Source: Acinetobacter sp. ANC 4648 (GTDB lineage Bacteria; Pseudomonadota; Gammaproteobacteria; Pseudomonadales; Moraxellaceae). From it: a DNA stretch of 64,000 nt. The stretch spans positions 248,001 through 312,000 of the forward strand of contig NZ_NEGI01000002.1 in assembly GCF_002135345.1 (NCBI RefSeq), given 5' to 3'. This document shows, in pieces, positions 47,158 through 57,009 of this stretch. Every line of letters begins with the position of its first letter. Position 1 is the first letter of the stretch. The translations under genes were made by a program, and so were the position numbers. Under the pieces are notes generated by a model. That model was not told where the DNA came from, ran no database searches, and was given only the letters and a program-made list of their open reading frames with translations.

Positions 47158-48351
47158 ATGCACCCGATCGTAATCATTGGTTCAGGAATGGCGGGATATA
47201 CCCTTGCGAGAGAGTTTCGCAAATTGAGTCCTGAGCAAGAACTCGTCATGATTTGTGCTGATGATGCGGTAAATTATGCTAAACCAACACTTTCAAACGC
47301 CTTAGTGGGAAATAAAGTCCCTGATCAGATTGGTCTAGGTGATGCTGAAAAAATGAGTACGCAACTCAAAATGCGAATTGAAAAAGATACTTGGGTCAAA
47401 GCAATTCATGCTGAACAACATGAACTCGTTCTTGATAAAGATGGCAAAACGACGATTCAACCCTATTCAAAACTTATTTTAGCGGTTGGTGCCAATCCAA
47501 TTCGTCTCGCTATTGCGGGTGATGGAAGTGATGATATCCATGTGGTCAATTCACTCATGGATTATCGTGCTTTTCGCAATAGCTTAGATCAGTGCAGTTC
47601 TAAAAATTGTGATGATAAACGTGTGGTCATTTTAGGTGCTGGTTTAATTGGTTGTGAATTTGCCAATGATTTACAAAATACTGGTCATCAAGTTACCGTG
47701 ATTGATTTAGCCTCACAACCGCTCGGTCGTTTACTCCCAACGCATGTGGCTCAAGTATTCCAAGAGGGTTTAGAACGAGCGGGTATTCAGTTTGCGTTAG
47801 GTACAACCGTCGAAAAAATAACAAAGCTTGCTAAACACGGTTATGCTGTGACCTTGGCCAATGGTCAATCTTTTAATGCCGATGTTGTTCTTTCAGCGAT
47901 TGGTCTACAACCTAATTTAGAATTAGCAAAAACTGCGGGAATTCAGACCAGTCGGGGTGTTATTACCAATACCTTAATGCAAACCAATCACCCTGATATC
48001 TATGCACTTGGCGATTGCGCAGAAGTAAATGGCATGCTGTTACCTTATGTGATGCCAATAATGCAACAAGCGCGAGCTTTAGCCAAAACTTTAAGTGGTC
48101 AAATCACTACCGTGCATTATCCGGCTATGCCTGTTGCAGTCAAAACTCCTGCCGCTCCTCTTACCGTATTGCCTGCACCAATTGATGTCGCAGTGACTTG
48201 GGAAAATGAAGAATTTGACGATGGTATGCTGTCTAAAGCAATAGATACCGACGGAACTTTACGTGGCTTTGTCTTACTGGGTGCAACAGCAGGCAAGCAA
48301 CGCTTAGCTTTAACAAAACTTGTTCCTGACTTGATTCCAGCATCAATTTAA
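47158..48351 (+). CDS. rubB: Rubredoxin-NAD(+) reductase
   Basis: RubB is the FAD flavoprotein that reduces rubredoxin with NADH. The 397-residue protein has an N-terminal FAD dinucleotide fold (IVIIGSGMAGYTLAREF), a central NAD fold (VVILGAGLIGCEFANDL) and the second FAD motif (NHPDIYALGDCAEV). The start is ATG 47158, eight bases after GGAG. The gene order rubA-rubB-estB-oxyR is that reported for A. baylyi ADP1. Confidence 0.95.
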   Translation: MHPIVIIGSGMAGYTLAREFRKLSPEQELVMICADDAVNYAKPTLSNALVGNKVPDQIGLGDAEKMSTQLKMRIEKDTWVKAIHAEQHELVLDKDGKTTIQPYSKLILAVGANPIRLAIAGDGSDDIHVVNSLMDYRAFRNSLDQCSSKNCDDKRVVILGAGLIGCEFANDLQNTGHQVTVIDLASQPLGRLLPTHVAQVFQEGLERAGIQFALGTTVEKITKLAKHGYAVTLANGQSFNADVVLSAIGLQPNLELAKTAGIQTSRGVITNTLMQTNHPDIYALGDCAEVNGMLLPYVMPIMQQARALAKTLSGQITTVHYPAMPVAVKTPAAPLTVLPAPIDVAVTWENEEFDDGMLSKAIDTDGTLRGFVLLGATAGKQRLALTKLVPDLIPASI

Positions 48352-48407
48352 GGTTTTAATGTGAAATATATTTTTTTAAACAGAATATCCTTTTTAGGAC
48401 AATAAGA

Positions 48408-49346
48408 ATGAATAGCGCACTGCAATTCCAGATTTCACCTTATGCATCTTTTATGCAAGAAACCAAAGTCGATTTAGGCAATGGGATTCAACTACATGTA
48501 GAAATGGGTGGTAACGAAACTGATCCAACCATTCTGCTGATTATGGGATTGGGTGCTCAACTGTTATTTTGGCCTGATTTTTTTTGTAAGTCACTCATTG
48601 ATCAAGGCTTTCGCGTTATTCGTTTTGATAATCGGGATATTGGTTTATCTTCCAAAATTCGTACCAAAGGTCCACGTTTAAATACTCTTAAATTAATGGG
48701 CCGTTTTGCATTAGGTTTAGATAATAAAGGTGCGCCCTATAATTTATATGATATGGCCGATGATGTTGCCCTACTCATTGAGCGCTTAGGCTTAGACAAA
48801 ACCCATATTCTGGGCGCATCTATGGGAGGCATGATTTCACAGATTCTTGCTGCGAAATACCCTGAGAAAATTGATAAGGTCGGATTATTATTTACCAGTA
48901 ATAATCAACCTCTACTTCCGCCACCATTTCCAAAACAACTCTTCAGTTTAATTGGTAAGCCGGAATCTCGTGATGAGCAAGGTATTATCAATCATTCATT
49001 GAAAGTATTTAAGCATATTGGCTCACCTGGTTATGTCAACCAGATGGAAACCATGCAAACTGCACAAAAGTTATATCAGCGTAGTTATCATCCTGCGGGT
49101 GTACTTCAACAGTTTTTAGCCATATTATGTACAGGCTCATTACGACAACTGGATAAACAAATCCAAAAGCCAACTTTGGTGGTTCATGGTTCTAAAGATC
49201 GTTTGCTCCCACCAAGTCATGGTAAGGCCGTTGCTAAAGCAATTTCAGACGCTAAATTTGAATTAATTGAAGGAATGGGGCATGATATCCCCCCGCACTT
49301 TATTCCTCAACTTAGCGGTTTATTTACGCATCACTTTAAATCATAA
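48408..49346 (+). CDS. estB: Alpha/beta-hydrolase esterase EstB
   Basis: The 312-residue hydrolase has the nucleophile elbow GASMGG with Ser138, an aspartate in HGSKDRLLPP and a histidine in EGMGHDIPPH, giving a complete triad. LLIMGLGAQLLFWP holds the oxyanion-hole region. By position it corresponds to the estB gene of the ADP1 rubredoxin operon; its natural ester is unknown. The ribosome site AGGACA lies ten bases before the ATG. oxyR starts 13 bases after its stop. Confidence 0.87.
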   Translation: MNSALQFQISPYASFMQETKVDLGNGIQLHVEMGGNETDPTILLIMGLGAQLLFWPDFFCKSLIDQGFRVIRFDNRDIGLSSKIRTKGPRLNTLKLMGRFALGLDNKGAPYNLYDMADDVALLIERLGLDKTHILGASMGGMISQILAAKYPEKIDKVGLLFTSNNQPLLPPPFPKQLFSLIGKPESRDEQGIINHSLKVFKHIGSPGYVNQMETMQTAQKLYQRSYHPAGVLQQFLAILCTGSLRQLDKQIQKPTLVVHGSKDRLLPPSHGKAVAKAISDAKFELIEGMGHDIPPHFIPQLSGLFTHHFKS

Positions 49347-49359
49347 ACATCAGGACACT

Positions 49360-50265
49360 ATGGCTGCATTACCATCCCTAAGACAACTGTCCTATCTTGT
49401 GACACTGTCTGAGACGCTGCACTTTACTGAAGCAGCGCGTCGTTCATTCGTAACCCAGTCGACCTTATCGGGTGGGATTATGGAACTTGAACGTTTATTG
49501 GGTGGCGTACTCGTTGAACGTGATCGCCAAAATGTACGTTTAACCCCTTTAGGCGAACAAGTTGTTGCACGAGCCCGTGTTCTACTCGCAGATGCACAAG
49601 ACTTAATGCGTTTAAGTCGTGAAATGAGTGAGCCTTTAACTGGTGACTTGCATCTTGGGATTATTCCAACCATTGCGCCATTTATTTTGTCGCGTTTGTT
49701 AGAAGAAGTGCATAAGCAACTGCCGAAAATTCAATTACATTTGCATGAAGCACAAAGTGAAAAAATTGTAGAGAAACTCGAGCATGGTAATTTAGACATG
49801 ATCGTTTTAGCTTTACCTTTTGATACGCGTGGCTTAAAAGTTGCTGAAATTGCAAAAGAAAATTTATTCTTAGTGTGTAATAAAGCAGATCAAAATGCGG
49901 TACATGCGAAAAGTCTAGAAGATTTAGATTTGTCTCATTTAATGCTTTTAGAAGAAGGCCATTGTTTACGTGATCACACCCTCAGTGTTTGCCCTATTGG
50001 CGAACGCAAAAATGATCATCGTTTAAAAGCAAGCTCTTTACCAACATTGGTTGAAATGGTTAGTTCAGATTTAGGGTTTACCTTACTTCCTGAAATTGCT
50101 CTACATACCAGTATGTTAAAGAGTAATGATAAAATCATCATTAAGTCGATTGAGAATGCACCTTCACGCATCTTGTCATTAGTGACTCGTAAAAGCACAC
50201 CGTTACAAAGTGAATTTGATGTGTTATTACAGATATTACAAAAAGTGACCGCAAATTTGCATTAA
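49360..50265 (+). CDS. oxyR: Hydrogen peroxide-sensing regulator OxyR
   Basis: OxyR is a LysR-type activator of catalase, peroxiredoxin and iron-control genes, switched by a disulfide. The 301-residue protein has the N-terminal helix-turn-helix (LHFTEAARRSFVTQSTLSGGI) and the redox loop GHCLRDHTLSVC, with Cys202 and Cys211 matching Cys199 and Cys208 of E. coli. Both cysteines and the intervening Arg-Asp are intact. The ATG at 49360 is chosen because upstream frames run into estB. It is the last gene of the operon. Confidence 0.95.
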   Translation: MAALPSLRQLSYLVTLSETLHFTEAARRSFVTQSTLSGGIMELERLLGGVLVERDRQNVRLTPLGEQVVARARVLLADAQDLMRLSREMSEPLTGDLHLGIIPTIAPFILSRLLEEVHKQLPKIQLHLHEAQSEKIVEKLEHGNLDMIVLALPFDTRGLKVAEIAKENLFLVCNKADQNAVHAKSLEDLDLSHLMLLEEGHCLRDHTLSVCPIGERKNDHRLKASSLPTLVEMVSSDLGFTLLPEIALHTSMLKSNDKIIIKSIENAPSRILSLVTRKSTPLQSEFDVLLQILQKVTANLH

Positions 50266-50584
50266 GCATACCCACAATCATTAAAGGGAGGCATATGCCT
50301 CCCTTTTTTATATCTAACGATTTATCATTTTTAAGTTATTCACTAACGATCATTTTTAAAAAATTTAAAGCATAATTCAGGCATTCATAGAACTATCTAT
50401 TGAATGAATAAGATTAGATATCATTAAAAAGCTAAGCATAAAACACGCCTATTCTTTCAAAATATTTATTTGTCCAATAACTTAAGTTAAATTTATTTTA
50501 AAAATACCAAATTCTAGGGATAGTACTGCAACTCAAATTCCGACACAGTAGCTTAGAATAATCAAAAGCCAAGTGAGAGCAAAC
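50266..50584. other. Gap after oxyR
   Basis: It starts with the oxyR terminator (50283-50310). The other 270 bases are AT-rich with no gene; the response-regulator promoter must be here. Confidence 0.4.
50283..50310 (+). terminator. oxyR operon terminator
   Basis: AAAGGGAGGCAT/ATGCCTCCCTTT is a 12-bp perfect palindrome with no loop spacer and six T residues. Confidence 0.88.
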
Positions 50585-51265
50585 ATGGTAAATGAATTAA
50601 CGTTGCCGGTGCCTGTCATCATTGTTGAAGATGAACCGCTGATTCAAACTCGCTTGCAAAATATTTTAATATCATTAGGTTATCCCCTTGATCAAATAAT
50701 TTTGGCCTCGGATATTCATGATGCAAAACTTAAACATGATCAGTATTTACCCAATCTAGCTTTAGTCGATTTGAGCTTGCCAGATGGTAATGGAATAGAG
50801 CTAATTGAGCAGTTTCGGCTAAATGATAGCGATATTTCGATATTGGTCATATCGGCATGGAGCACTCAAGATGCGATTTTAGGAGCACTTCAAGCAGGTG
50901 CAACAGGCTATGTGCTCAAAGAGCGAGATGATTTAGAAATTTCACTGGCTATTCGTAGTATTTTACGCGGTGGAGCACCAATAGATCCGTTTATTGCTCG
51001 ACAGATTCTAGAAAAAATGGAAACTAAAGCCAAAATTCAAAGTCAAACTATTGAAAATAAAATAGAAAGCGATTTACTTTCTATACGAGAACATGAAATA
51101 TTAGAGTTGGTGGCAAAAGGTATGAGTAATAGAGAGATTGCCAATTTCTTAAACTTATCGCGTTATACAGTCGAATGTCATATCAAATATATTTACCGAA
51201 AACTATCTGTTTCAACCAGAATAAAAGCAATCAATACAGCACGTTCAATGGGTATATTACATTAA
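50585..51265 (+). CDS. NarL/LuxR-type response regulator
   Basis: The 226-residue protein has a receiver domain with the acidic pocket VEDE (15-17) and phosphoacceptor Asp62 in LVDLSLPDG, the switch serine in VISAW and lysine in YVLKERD. A LuxR-type helix-turn-helix follows at about 165-225 (LSIREHEILELVAKGMSNREIANFLNLSRYTVECHIKYI). I start it at ATG 50585 with GAGAG upstream; a GTG four codons earlier is possible. The cognate histidine kinase is encoded at once downstream. The target genes are not visible. Confidence 0.9.
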   Translation: MVNELTLPVPVIIVEDEPLIQTRLQNILISLGYPLDQIILASDIHDAKLKHDQYLPNLALVDLSLPDGNGIELIEQFRLNDSDISILVISAWSTQDAILGALQAGATGYVLKERDDLEISLAIRSILRGGAPIDPFIARQILEKMETKAKIQSQTIENKIESDLLSIREHEILELVAKGMSNREIANFLNLSRYTVECHIKYIYRKLSVSTRIKAINTARSMGILH

Positions 51266-53136
51266 TTCTGTATCTACTCATTATTTTCAGTTGTCTCTAT
51301 AGTGCACCGATCTACGGGAATCAGTTCGTACCAATTGATTCACCTATAAATTGTTATGTTCAGAATCCAAAAATTTCAGTTGTACAAGCGACATTCAATC
51401 CTGAGATTCCACCGAGCACTGGTTGGAATGCTGTAAACTTGCCTGACAATTGGGGCAAACGCTGGAAGGACTATACTGGTTCTGCTTGGTATAAATATGA
51501 ATGGGACTATACCTGCCCTAAAAACACTGCACCACTCTCTATCAGCATAGATTATTTCAACATGGCTGGAGCCGTTTATTTAAATAACGAACTGCTGTGG
51601 AAAGATCACTCCTTGGTTGAACCCATTTCACGCAGCTGGAATAAACCGCAATTATGGAATATCCCGCAAAGTGCCCTGCATCAAGGTAAAAACACACTAT
51701 TGATTCGAATTGTCGGTTTCGCAACTCAATCCTCTGGTTTAGGCGAAATTCATCTTGGCGAGTCGACTAAAATTTCTAAATATTATGAATACAGAATTTG
51801 GCAACATCGAACCTTACATTTTATTAACTTACTCTTTACTGCAACACTGGGGCTGATTGGACTATTTATTTGGTTATTCCGTAGATCTGACAGTACCTTT
51901 GGTTGGTTTGCCCTCGCTTCTTTTACTTGGACAATATTTTTAAGTAATTTATTGATTACTGAAACACCATTGCACCTGAATGTCTGGACGATCGCAAAAA
52001 TAAATGTGATGACTGTTCTCATTTACTCTACTTCACTAAGTCTATTTTGTTGGCGGTTTGCACAAAAACGGTTTCCACGCGTAGAAAAATTTTATACCTG
52101 GCTAATTATCTGCTCAGCTATCTTCATTATCTTTATCCCCAATAGTCAACTTGGTTTTGCACTCTCCTTTGTATTTTTTTCAGGTGCAATCATCTTCTTT
52201 TTAAATGCTTTGAGTTATCCATTTATTATCTTCGGATCTAAAGAAATAGAGCAGTATTTATTGGCATTTTGCTTAATGATTTATTTATGGGTTGGCTTAT
52301 ATGATTTATATTTATTTCTCGTTAAACCCAAAGTCGTCTTCTTTTTAACACCTTACGCTGCTCCAGTCACAGCACTATTTATTGCCATCACACTAGCGAT
52401 GCGTTTAGCAAAAAATGTTAAAAAAATTGATAACTTTAGTAAAACTCAAGCCATTAAAATTATCGAAGTATCTGAGGAATTAAGTCACTCTCTGAATACG
52501 CAACATCAACTTGAATTACAAAATTCACGCTTACAAGAACGGATTCAACTGTCCCATGACTTGCACGATAGTTTAGGGGGGTCCTTAGTCCGCTCTATGA
52601 TTATTGTGGATCAAAGCAAACAGCAATTGAGCAATCAGCAATTTTTATCCATACTCAAGTTACTACGTAATGATCTTCGGCAAGTTATTGATAGCGGATC
52701 AAGCATGGGAAATAAAACTCCTGAAACACCACAAATTTGGCTTGCACCTTTACGCCATCGTTTTATTCAAATTTTTGATGAATTAGATATTGATTCTAAA
52801 TGGAATTTTCCAAAAAAGTGGATTAATCGACCTTCAGCCCTTCAATGTTTAACCTTATCTCGTGTATTAGAAGAAGCACTGACAAATGTTATGAAGCATA
52901 GTAAAGCAACTGAAATTTCGGTAACGCTGCACTATCTCGAACTTCATCAACTTGAACTCATCATTCAGGACAATGGCGTAGGTTTTGATGTTCAAGCAAC
53001 TGAACTTATGGGTTTAAGTGTAGGTATGCAAAGTATGAAAATTAGAATGGGACGCATTGGTGGCCAATTAGAAATTCAATCCTCTTTCGGTAAAACCACC
53101 TTGAAAGCCTCTATTGCCTCTCAATTTCTTTCATAA
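51175..53136 (+). CDS. 7TMR-DISM-type sensor histidine kinase (NarX/HisKA_3 class)
   Basis: Residues about 29-49 form a signal segment. About 50-205 form an extracytoplasmic jelly-roll-like domain (PDNWGKRW, GSAWYKYEWDY, GAVYLNNELLW, GKNTLLIRIVG) like the sugar-binding domain of glycosidases. About 214-412 hold seven membrane spans. A coiled coil leads to the HisKA_3 block LSHDLHDSLGGSLVR with phosphoacceptor His464, and a HATPase domain follows (EEALTNVMKHS, DNGVGFD, GMQSMKIRMGRIGG). It pairs with the upstream LuxR-type regulator. The start is unsure: the only ATG (51175) lies 91 bases inside that gene, and later starts would need ATT or CTG. Confidence 0.85.
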   Translation: MSYQIYLPKTICFNQNKSNQYSTFNGYITLILYLLIIFSCLYSAPIYGNQFVPIDSPINCYVQNPKISVVQATFNPEIPPSTGWNAVNLPDNWGKRWKDYTGSAWYKYEWDYTCPKNTAPLSISIDYFNMAGAVYLNNELLWKDHSLVEPISRSWNKPQLWNIPQSALHQGKNTLLIRIVGFATQSSGLGEIHLGESTKISKYYEYRIWQHRTLHFINLLFTATLGLIGLFIWLFRRSDSTFGWFALASFTWTIFLSNLLITETPLHLNVWTIAKINVMTVLIYSTSLSLFCWRFAQKRFPRVEKFYTWLIICSAIFIIFIPNSQLGFALSFVFFSGAIIFFLNALSYPFIIFGSKEIEQYLLAFCLMIYLWVGLYDLYLFLVKPKVVFFLTPYAAPVTALFIAITLAMRLAKNVKKIDNFSKTQAIKIIEVSEELSHSLNTQHQLELQNSRLQERIQLSHDLHDSLGGSLVRSMIIVDQSKQQLSNQQFLSILKLLRNDLRQVIDSGSSMGNKTPETPQIWLAPLRHRFIQIFDELDIDSKWNFPKKWINRPSALQCLTLSRVLEEALTNVMKHSKATEISVTLHYLELHQLELIIQDNGVGFDVQATELMGLSVGMQSMKIRMGRIGGQLEIQSSFGKTTLKASIASQFLS

Positions 53137-53192
53137 TACATTTAAATGGACCATCACACTTCAAACATCGTGATGGTCCATTATGTTTCACG

Positions 53193-55274
53193 TTATCCTG
53201 TTACTGTTTCAATCAATTTCTGCTGTGCATTGTACAATGCCTCACCATCTTTGGGCTGTGCTCGAATCCACGTACCATCGCCTTGCAACAACCACGCTTG
53301 GGTATTATCTTTTAAATAATTGATTAAACCTTGTTGGTAAATCCGCTTTTTCAATGCAGGATCTTCTATCGGAAAGCAGACTTCGACACGGTTAAATAAA
53401 TTACGATCCATCCAGTCTGCACTCGAACAATAAATACGCGATTGACCACCATTACCAAAATAATATACGCGCGTATGTTCTAAGAAACGTCCAACGATAG
53501 AACGTACCCGAATATTTTCAGATAAGTTTGGAAGACCGGGACGTAAACAACAAATTGAACGAATGATTAAATCAATTTGCACACCGGCTTGTGAGGCCTC
53601 ATAAAGTTTATTGATCAATTGAACTTCTGTTAATGCATTCACCTTGATGATAATTTGGGCAGGCTTGCCCGCTTTTGCTAATGCAATTTCATCATCAATA
53701 AATGCAATTAGTTGGGCATGTAGAGTAAATGGTGCGTGCAGCAATTTTTTCAGCTTCGCCATTTTTCCCATACCGGTTAGCTCTTGAAAAATGCGATGCA
53801 CATCTTCACACAGTTCTTTATCTGTGGTGAGTAAACCATAATCAGTATAAATACGAGCATTGGTAGCATGGTAATTGCCTGTACCTAAATGTACATAACG
53901 CACCAATTTATTGTTTTCACGGCGTACCACCAGAATCATTTTGGCATGGGTTTTATACCCCACAATGCCATACACGACAACTGCACCCGCCTCTTGCAGC
54001 ACATTGGCTACTTCAATATTCGACTCTTCATCAAAACGAGCCCGCAACTCGATCACTGCAGTGACTTCCTTACCATTTCGTGCTGCTTCTGCAAGTACTT
54101 GTACTATCTCAGAATCTGCCCCGCTACGATATAAAGTTTGCTTAATTGCCAACACCTGTGGATCACGAGCTGCTTCACGCAATAAATTAATTACAGGAGC
54201 AAATGATTCAAATGGATGATGTAATAAAATGTCTTGTTTTTGCATCGCTGAAAAAATATTTTCAGTTTTTTTCAATACCTTAGGAATAGCAGGAACATGT
54301 GAATCATAACGTAAATGCGGCAGCTTAAAATTAGAGACTAAGCGCGCAAGGTTAACTGGGCCATCTACTTTATAAAGCTGTTCATCTTCTAAATCGAATT
54401 CATTCAATAAGTATTCATAGATATGCTGTGGACAATTTTCGGTCACTTCCAAACGTACTGCACGACCAAAACGGCGAGAACTCAGCTCGCCTTTTAGTGC
54501 TTTGGCTAAATCTTCAACATCTTCATTCAAAGCCAAATCAGCATTTCGAGTCACTCGAAATTGATAACATCCTGTTGCAGTCATCCCTGGGAATAGGTCA
54601 GATACATGCTCATGAATAATGGCAGATAACATCACAAAATGTTCTTTTCCAGCGGTTAATTCATCGGGTAAACGAACAACACGTGGTAAAGAACGTGGTG
54701 CCGGCACTACGGCTAAATCAATTTGACGTCCAAAGGCGTCCTTACCCTCTAAAGTCACTATAAAGTTGAGGCTTTTATTAACTAAGCGTGGAAATGGATG
54801 CGCTGGATCTAGACTAATTGGGGTTAATACAGGAGCAACTTGTTCTTGGAAATATTTTTTAATCCAGACTGATTGTGCTGGGGTCAACTCTCCACGACGT
54901 AAGAAGCAAATATCAACTTCACGTAGCTTGGGAAAAATTTCATCATTTAGGATACGATACTGACGTTCAATTGCAGCATGAGTGGTTTTCGAAATTGTTT
55001 CTAAAATTTGCTTTGGGGTAAAACCGTCAGGGCTACGACTTTCATTACCTAAGGTGAGCTGCTCCATCACACCAGCAACACGAATTTCAAAAAATTCATC
55101 CATATTTCGAGAGAAAATCAATAAAAAATTCAAGCGCTCAAGTAAGGGATGTAAAGGATCTACCGCTTGCTCTAAAACGCGTAAATGAAAATCTAAAATT
55201 GAAAGTTCACGGTTGATATAACGCTCATTATAAGAATATTCTAGAGGCGTATTATTCGTTACTGCGGTATTCAT
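53193..55274 (-). CDS. ppk1: Polyphosphate kinase 1
   Basis: Ppk1 reversibly polymerises the gamma-phosphate of ATP into inorganic polyphosphate at the inner membrane. The 693-residue protein has the N-terminal [20 protein letters not shown], the middle domain and two PLD-like catalytic domains. The autophosphorylated histidine lies in [13 protein letters not shown], and [19 protein letters not shown] and [10 protein letters not shown] follow. The ATG at 55274 is preferred over one five codons upstream because AGG is correctly spaced. No ppx gene is adjacent. Confidence 0.95.
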   Translation of the reverse strand: MNTAVTNNTPLEYSYNERYINRELSILDFHLRVLEQAVDPLHPLLERLNFLLIFSRNMDEFFEIRVAGVMEQLTLGNESRSPDGFTPKQILETISKTTHAAIERQYRILNDEIFPKLREVDICFLRRGELTPAQSVWIKKYFQEQVAPVLTPISLDPAHPFPRLVNKSLNFIVTLEGKDAFGRQIDLAVVPAPRSLPRVVRLPDELTAGKEHFVMLSAIIHEHVSDLFPGMTATGCYQFRVTRNADLALNEDVEDLAKALKGELSSRRFGRAVRLEVTENCPQHIYEYLLNEFDLEDEQLYKVDGPVNLARLVSNFKLPHLRYDSHVPAIPKVLKKTENIFSAMQKQDILLHHPFESFAPVINLLREAARDPQVLAIKQTLYRSGADSEIVQVLAEAARNGKEVTAVIELRARFDEESNIEVANVLQEAGAVVVYGIVGYKTHAKMILVVRRENNKLVRYVHLGTGNYHATNARIYTDYGLLTTDKELCEDVHRIFQELTGMGKMAKLKKLLHAPFTLHAQLIAFIDDEIALAKAGKPAQIIIKVNALTEVQLINKLYEASQAGVQIDLIIRSICCLRPGLPNLSENIRVRSIVGRFLEHTRVYYFGNGGQSRIYCSSADWMDRNLFNRVEVCFPIEDPALKKRIYQQGLINYLKDNTQAWLLQGDGTWIRAQPKDGEALYNAQQKLIETVTG

Positions 55275-55334
55275 ACAATAGACCTGCATATCAAAGACTT
55301 TACTAAGTATGCTTCAAATTTGTGACAATTTCAT

Positions 55335-55365
55335 AAAAAAAAGCGCATTAAAATGTGCTTTTTTT
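55335..55365 (-). terminator. mtgA terminator
   Basis: AGCGCATT/AATGTGCT stem (one G-T pair) between A and T runs, 20 bases beyond the mtgA stop. Confidence 0.75.
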
Positions 55366-55384
55366 ATCTTTTAGAATCATAGTA

Positions 55385-56059
55385 TTAATCTGGAATTCGA
55401 GTATAACGCATATATTTCAAGATCATTCGTTTACGATTTTGGACTTTGGCATCATCTCGATGATCTTGATAATATTTAGGATTAGGCAAAATTGCAGCTA
55501 AGAATGCAGCCTGCTCCTTGCTTAAATTGTTGGCACTTTTACCAAAATAATATTGGGCTGCCGCCTCAATACCATAAATATGATCCCCAAACTCCACTGA
55601 GTTCATATACACTTCTAAAATACGTCGTTTGGTCCACATCCGTTCCATCATGGTTGTGGCAATAGCTTCTTGCCCTTTACGAATAAAGGAACGACGATTA
55701 TAAAAAAATAAATTTTTCGCCAATTGTTGTGAAATAGTAGATCCACCCGCCACCACTTTATCTTTTTTTAGATTGCGTTGTAATGCACCTTCAATTCCAT
55801 TCCAATCAAATCCATGATGATCAACAAATTTAGCATCCTCAGCAGCAACAATGGCGTGCTTAAAGTTATCGCTAATATCATTATAATCACGCCATTGATG
55901 TTTGATGGGTTGGAAATCAGATAAATATGTCCAACGCATAAACATCGTGGTTTCGACAGCATGCGTACGCCAATAGACTAGACTTGAAAAAATCCACAAT
56001 TGAATAATAATCAGAATACTAACAAGGATTAACAAACTACGAACAATAAAGGCTTTCAT
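55385..56059 (-). CDS. mtgA: Monofunctional peptidoglycan glycosyltransferase
   Basis: MtgA polymerises lipid II into glycan strands in the periplasm. The 224-residue protein has one N-terminal membrane anchor ([23 protein letters not shown]) and a GT51 domain with the catalytic glutamate in [15 protein letters not shown], then [14 protein letters not shown] and [26 protein letters not shown]. It has no transpeptidase domain, which separates it from class A PBPs. It is divergent from the rhomboid gene. Confidence 0.94.
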   Translation of the reverse strand: MKAFIVRSLLILVSILIIIQLWIFSSLVYWRTHAVETTMFMRWTYLSDFQPIKHQWRDYNDISDNFKHAIVAAEDAKFVDHHGFDWNGIEGALQRNLKKDKVVAGGSTISQQLAKNLFFYNRRSFIRKGQEAIATTMMERMWTKRRILEVYMNSVEFGDHIYGIEAAAQYYFGKSANNLSKEQAAFLAAILPNPKYYQDHRDDAKVQNRKRMILKYMRYTRIPD

Positions 56060-56135
56060 GTCAGTGTGTTACTCCGAATATTTTGGAATTTCATGCTAAG
56101 CTGAACTTATCAATAAAAAACATAGAAACTAGCGC

Positions 56136-56948
56136 ATGTCGGATTATCAACACACGCCTACCTTTGTACAAACACAAAATATGAGTGGAAAAATTACCCT
56201 ATTACTGATTGCCATCAATGTTGGATTATTTACTTGGCAAATTTTAACTGGGGTGAATATTACAGATCCAAGCACAGCTGATGCATTACGTTGGGGGGCT
56301 GATTATGCACCTTTAACCTTTTTAGAGGAACCATTTCGTTTATTTAGCAGTATGTTCTTCCACTTTGGATTAATGCATTTAATGTTCAATATGTGGGCAC
56401 TTTATGTATTTGGCAATGTTGCTGAACAAACTTTAGGTCGTATTTATTATCTCGGTTTATATGTACTTGCAGGCTTAATGGGCAGTTTACTCAGCGGATA
56501 TTTAGATATTCGACATAGTTATGAATTACTACAAAATTTTGATCCAAGCTTAATACCACGCGTATCCGCAGGAGCATCTGGGGCAGTGATGGGACTAGGT
56601 GGAGCGCTTACCGTACTATCATTATTTCCCCCAACTCCCAATCAACGCTTTATTCTGGATCAAAAATCCCTCATTATTGTATTAGCCATTAACCTAGCGT
56701 TTGGTTTTTTTGCAACGGGAATTAATAATGCAGCGCATATTGGCGGTATGCTCATGGGCGCATTATTGGCGTTAACATGGTATGTACTACAACGCCTTAG
56801 ACAAGGAATGCTTGCGCAGATCATCGTACTGATATTGGGTGCATTAATTACTTATGCAGTATATTTATATTGCCAAAGCCTAGTTCAACCAATTACGCCA
56901 CTCTGGCAAGAAGCAATTACTCAAATGCGTAGTCAATTAAACCTTTAA
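56136..56948 (+). CDS. Rhomboid-family intramembrane serine protease
   Basis: The 270-residue membrane protein carries the rhomboid catalytic dyad: Ser148 in GASGAVMG and His201 in NNAAHIGG, plus the HLMFNMWAL helix (81-89) with its Asn. About six or seven hydrophobic segments are seen. It is of the GlpG/YqgP general type without a cytosolic extension. Bacterial substrates are mostly unknown; quality control of membrane proteins is the usual proposal. Confidence 0.9.
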   Translation: MSDYQHTPTFVQTQNMSGKITLLLIAINVGLFTWQILTGVNITDPSTADALRWGADYAPLTFLEEPFRLFSSMFFHFGLMHLMFNMWALYVFGNVAEQTLGRIYYLGLYVLAGLMGSLLSGYLDIRHSYELLQNFDPSLIPRVSAGASGAVMGLGGALTVLSLFPPTPNQRFILDQKSLIIVLAINLAFGFFATGINNAAHIGGMLMGALLALTWYVLQRLRQGMLAQIIVLILGALITYAVYLYCQSLVQPITPLWQEAITQMRSQLNL

Positions 56949-56965
56949 ATCACTCATTTTGAATC

Positions 56966-56993
56966 AAACTCCCACCATCTAAGATGGGAGTTT
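56966..56993. terminator. Hairpin between the rhomboid and YbbP-type genes
   Basis: AAACTCCCA (56966-56974) and TGGGAGTTT (56985-56993) pair, and an alternative inner CATCT/AGATG pairing competes. There is no long T run, so activity is uncertain. Confidence 0.45.
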
Positions 56994-57009
56994 AGAAATC
57001 AATCCATTC

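Noticed and set aside
53143-53182. 13-bp inverted repeat after the histidine kinase gene (AATGGACCATCAC and its complement)
   Set aside because: Real as a hairpin, but it lacks a T run on both strands, so I did not call a terminator.
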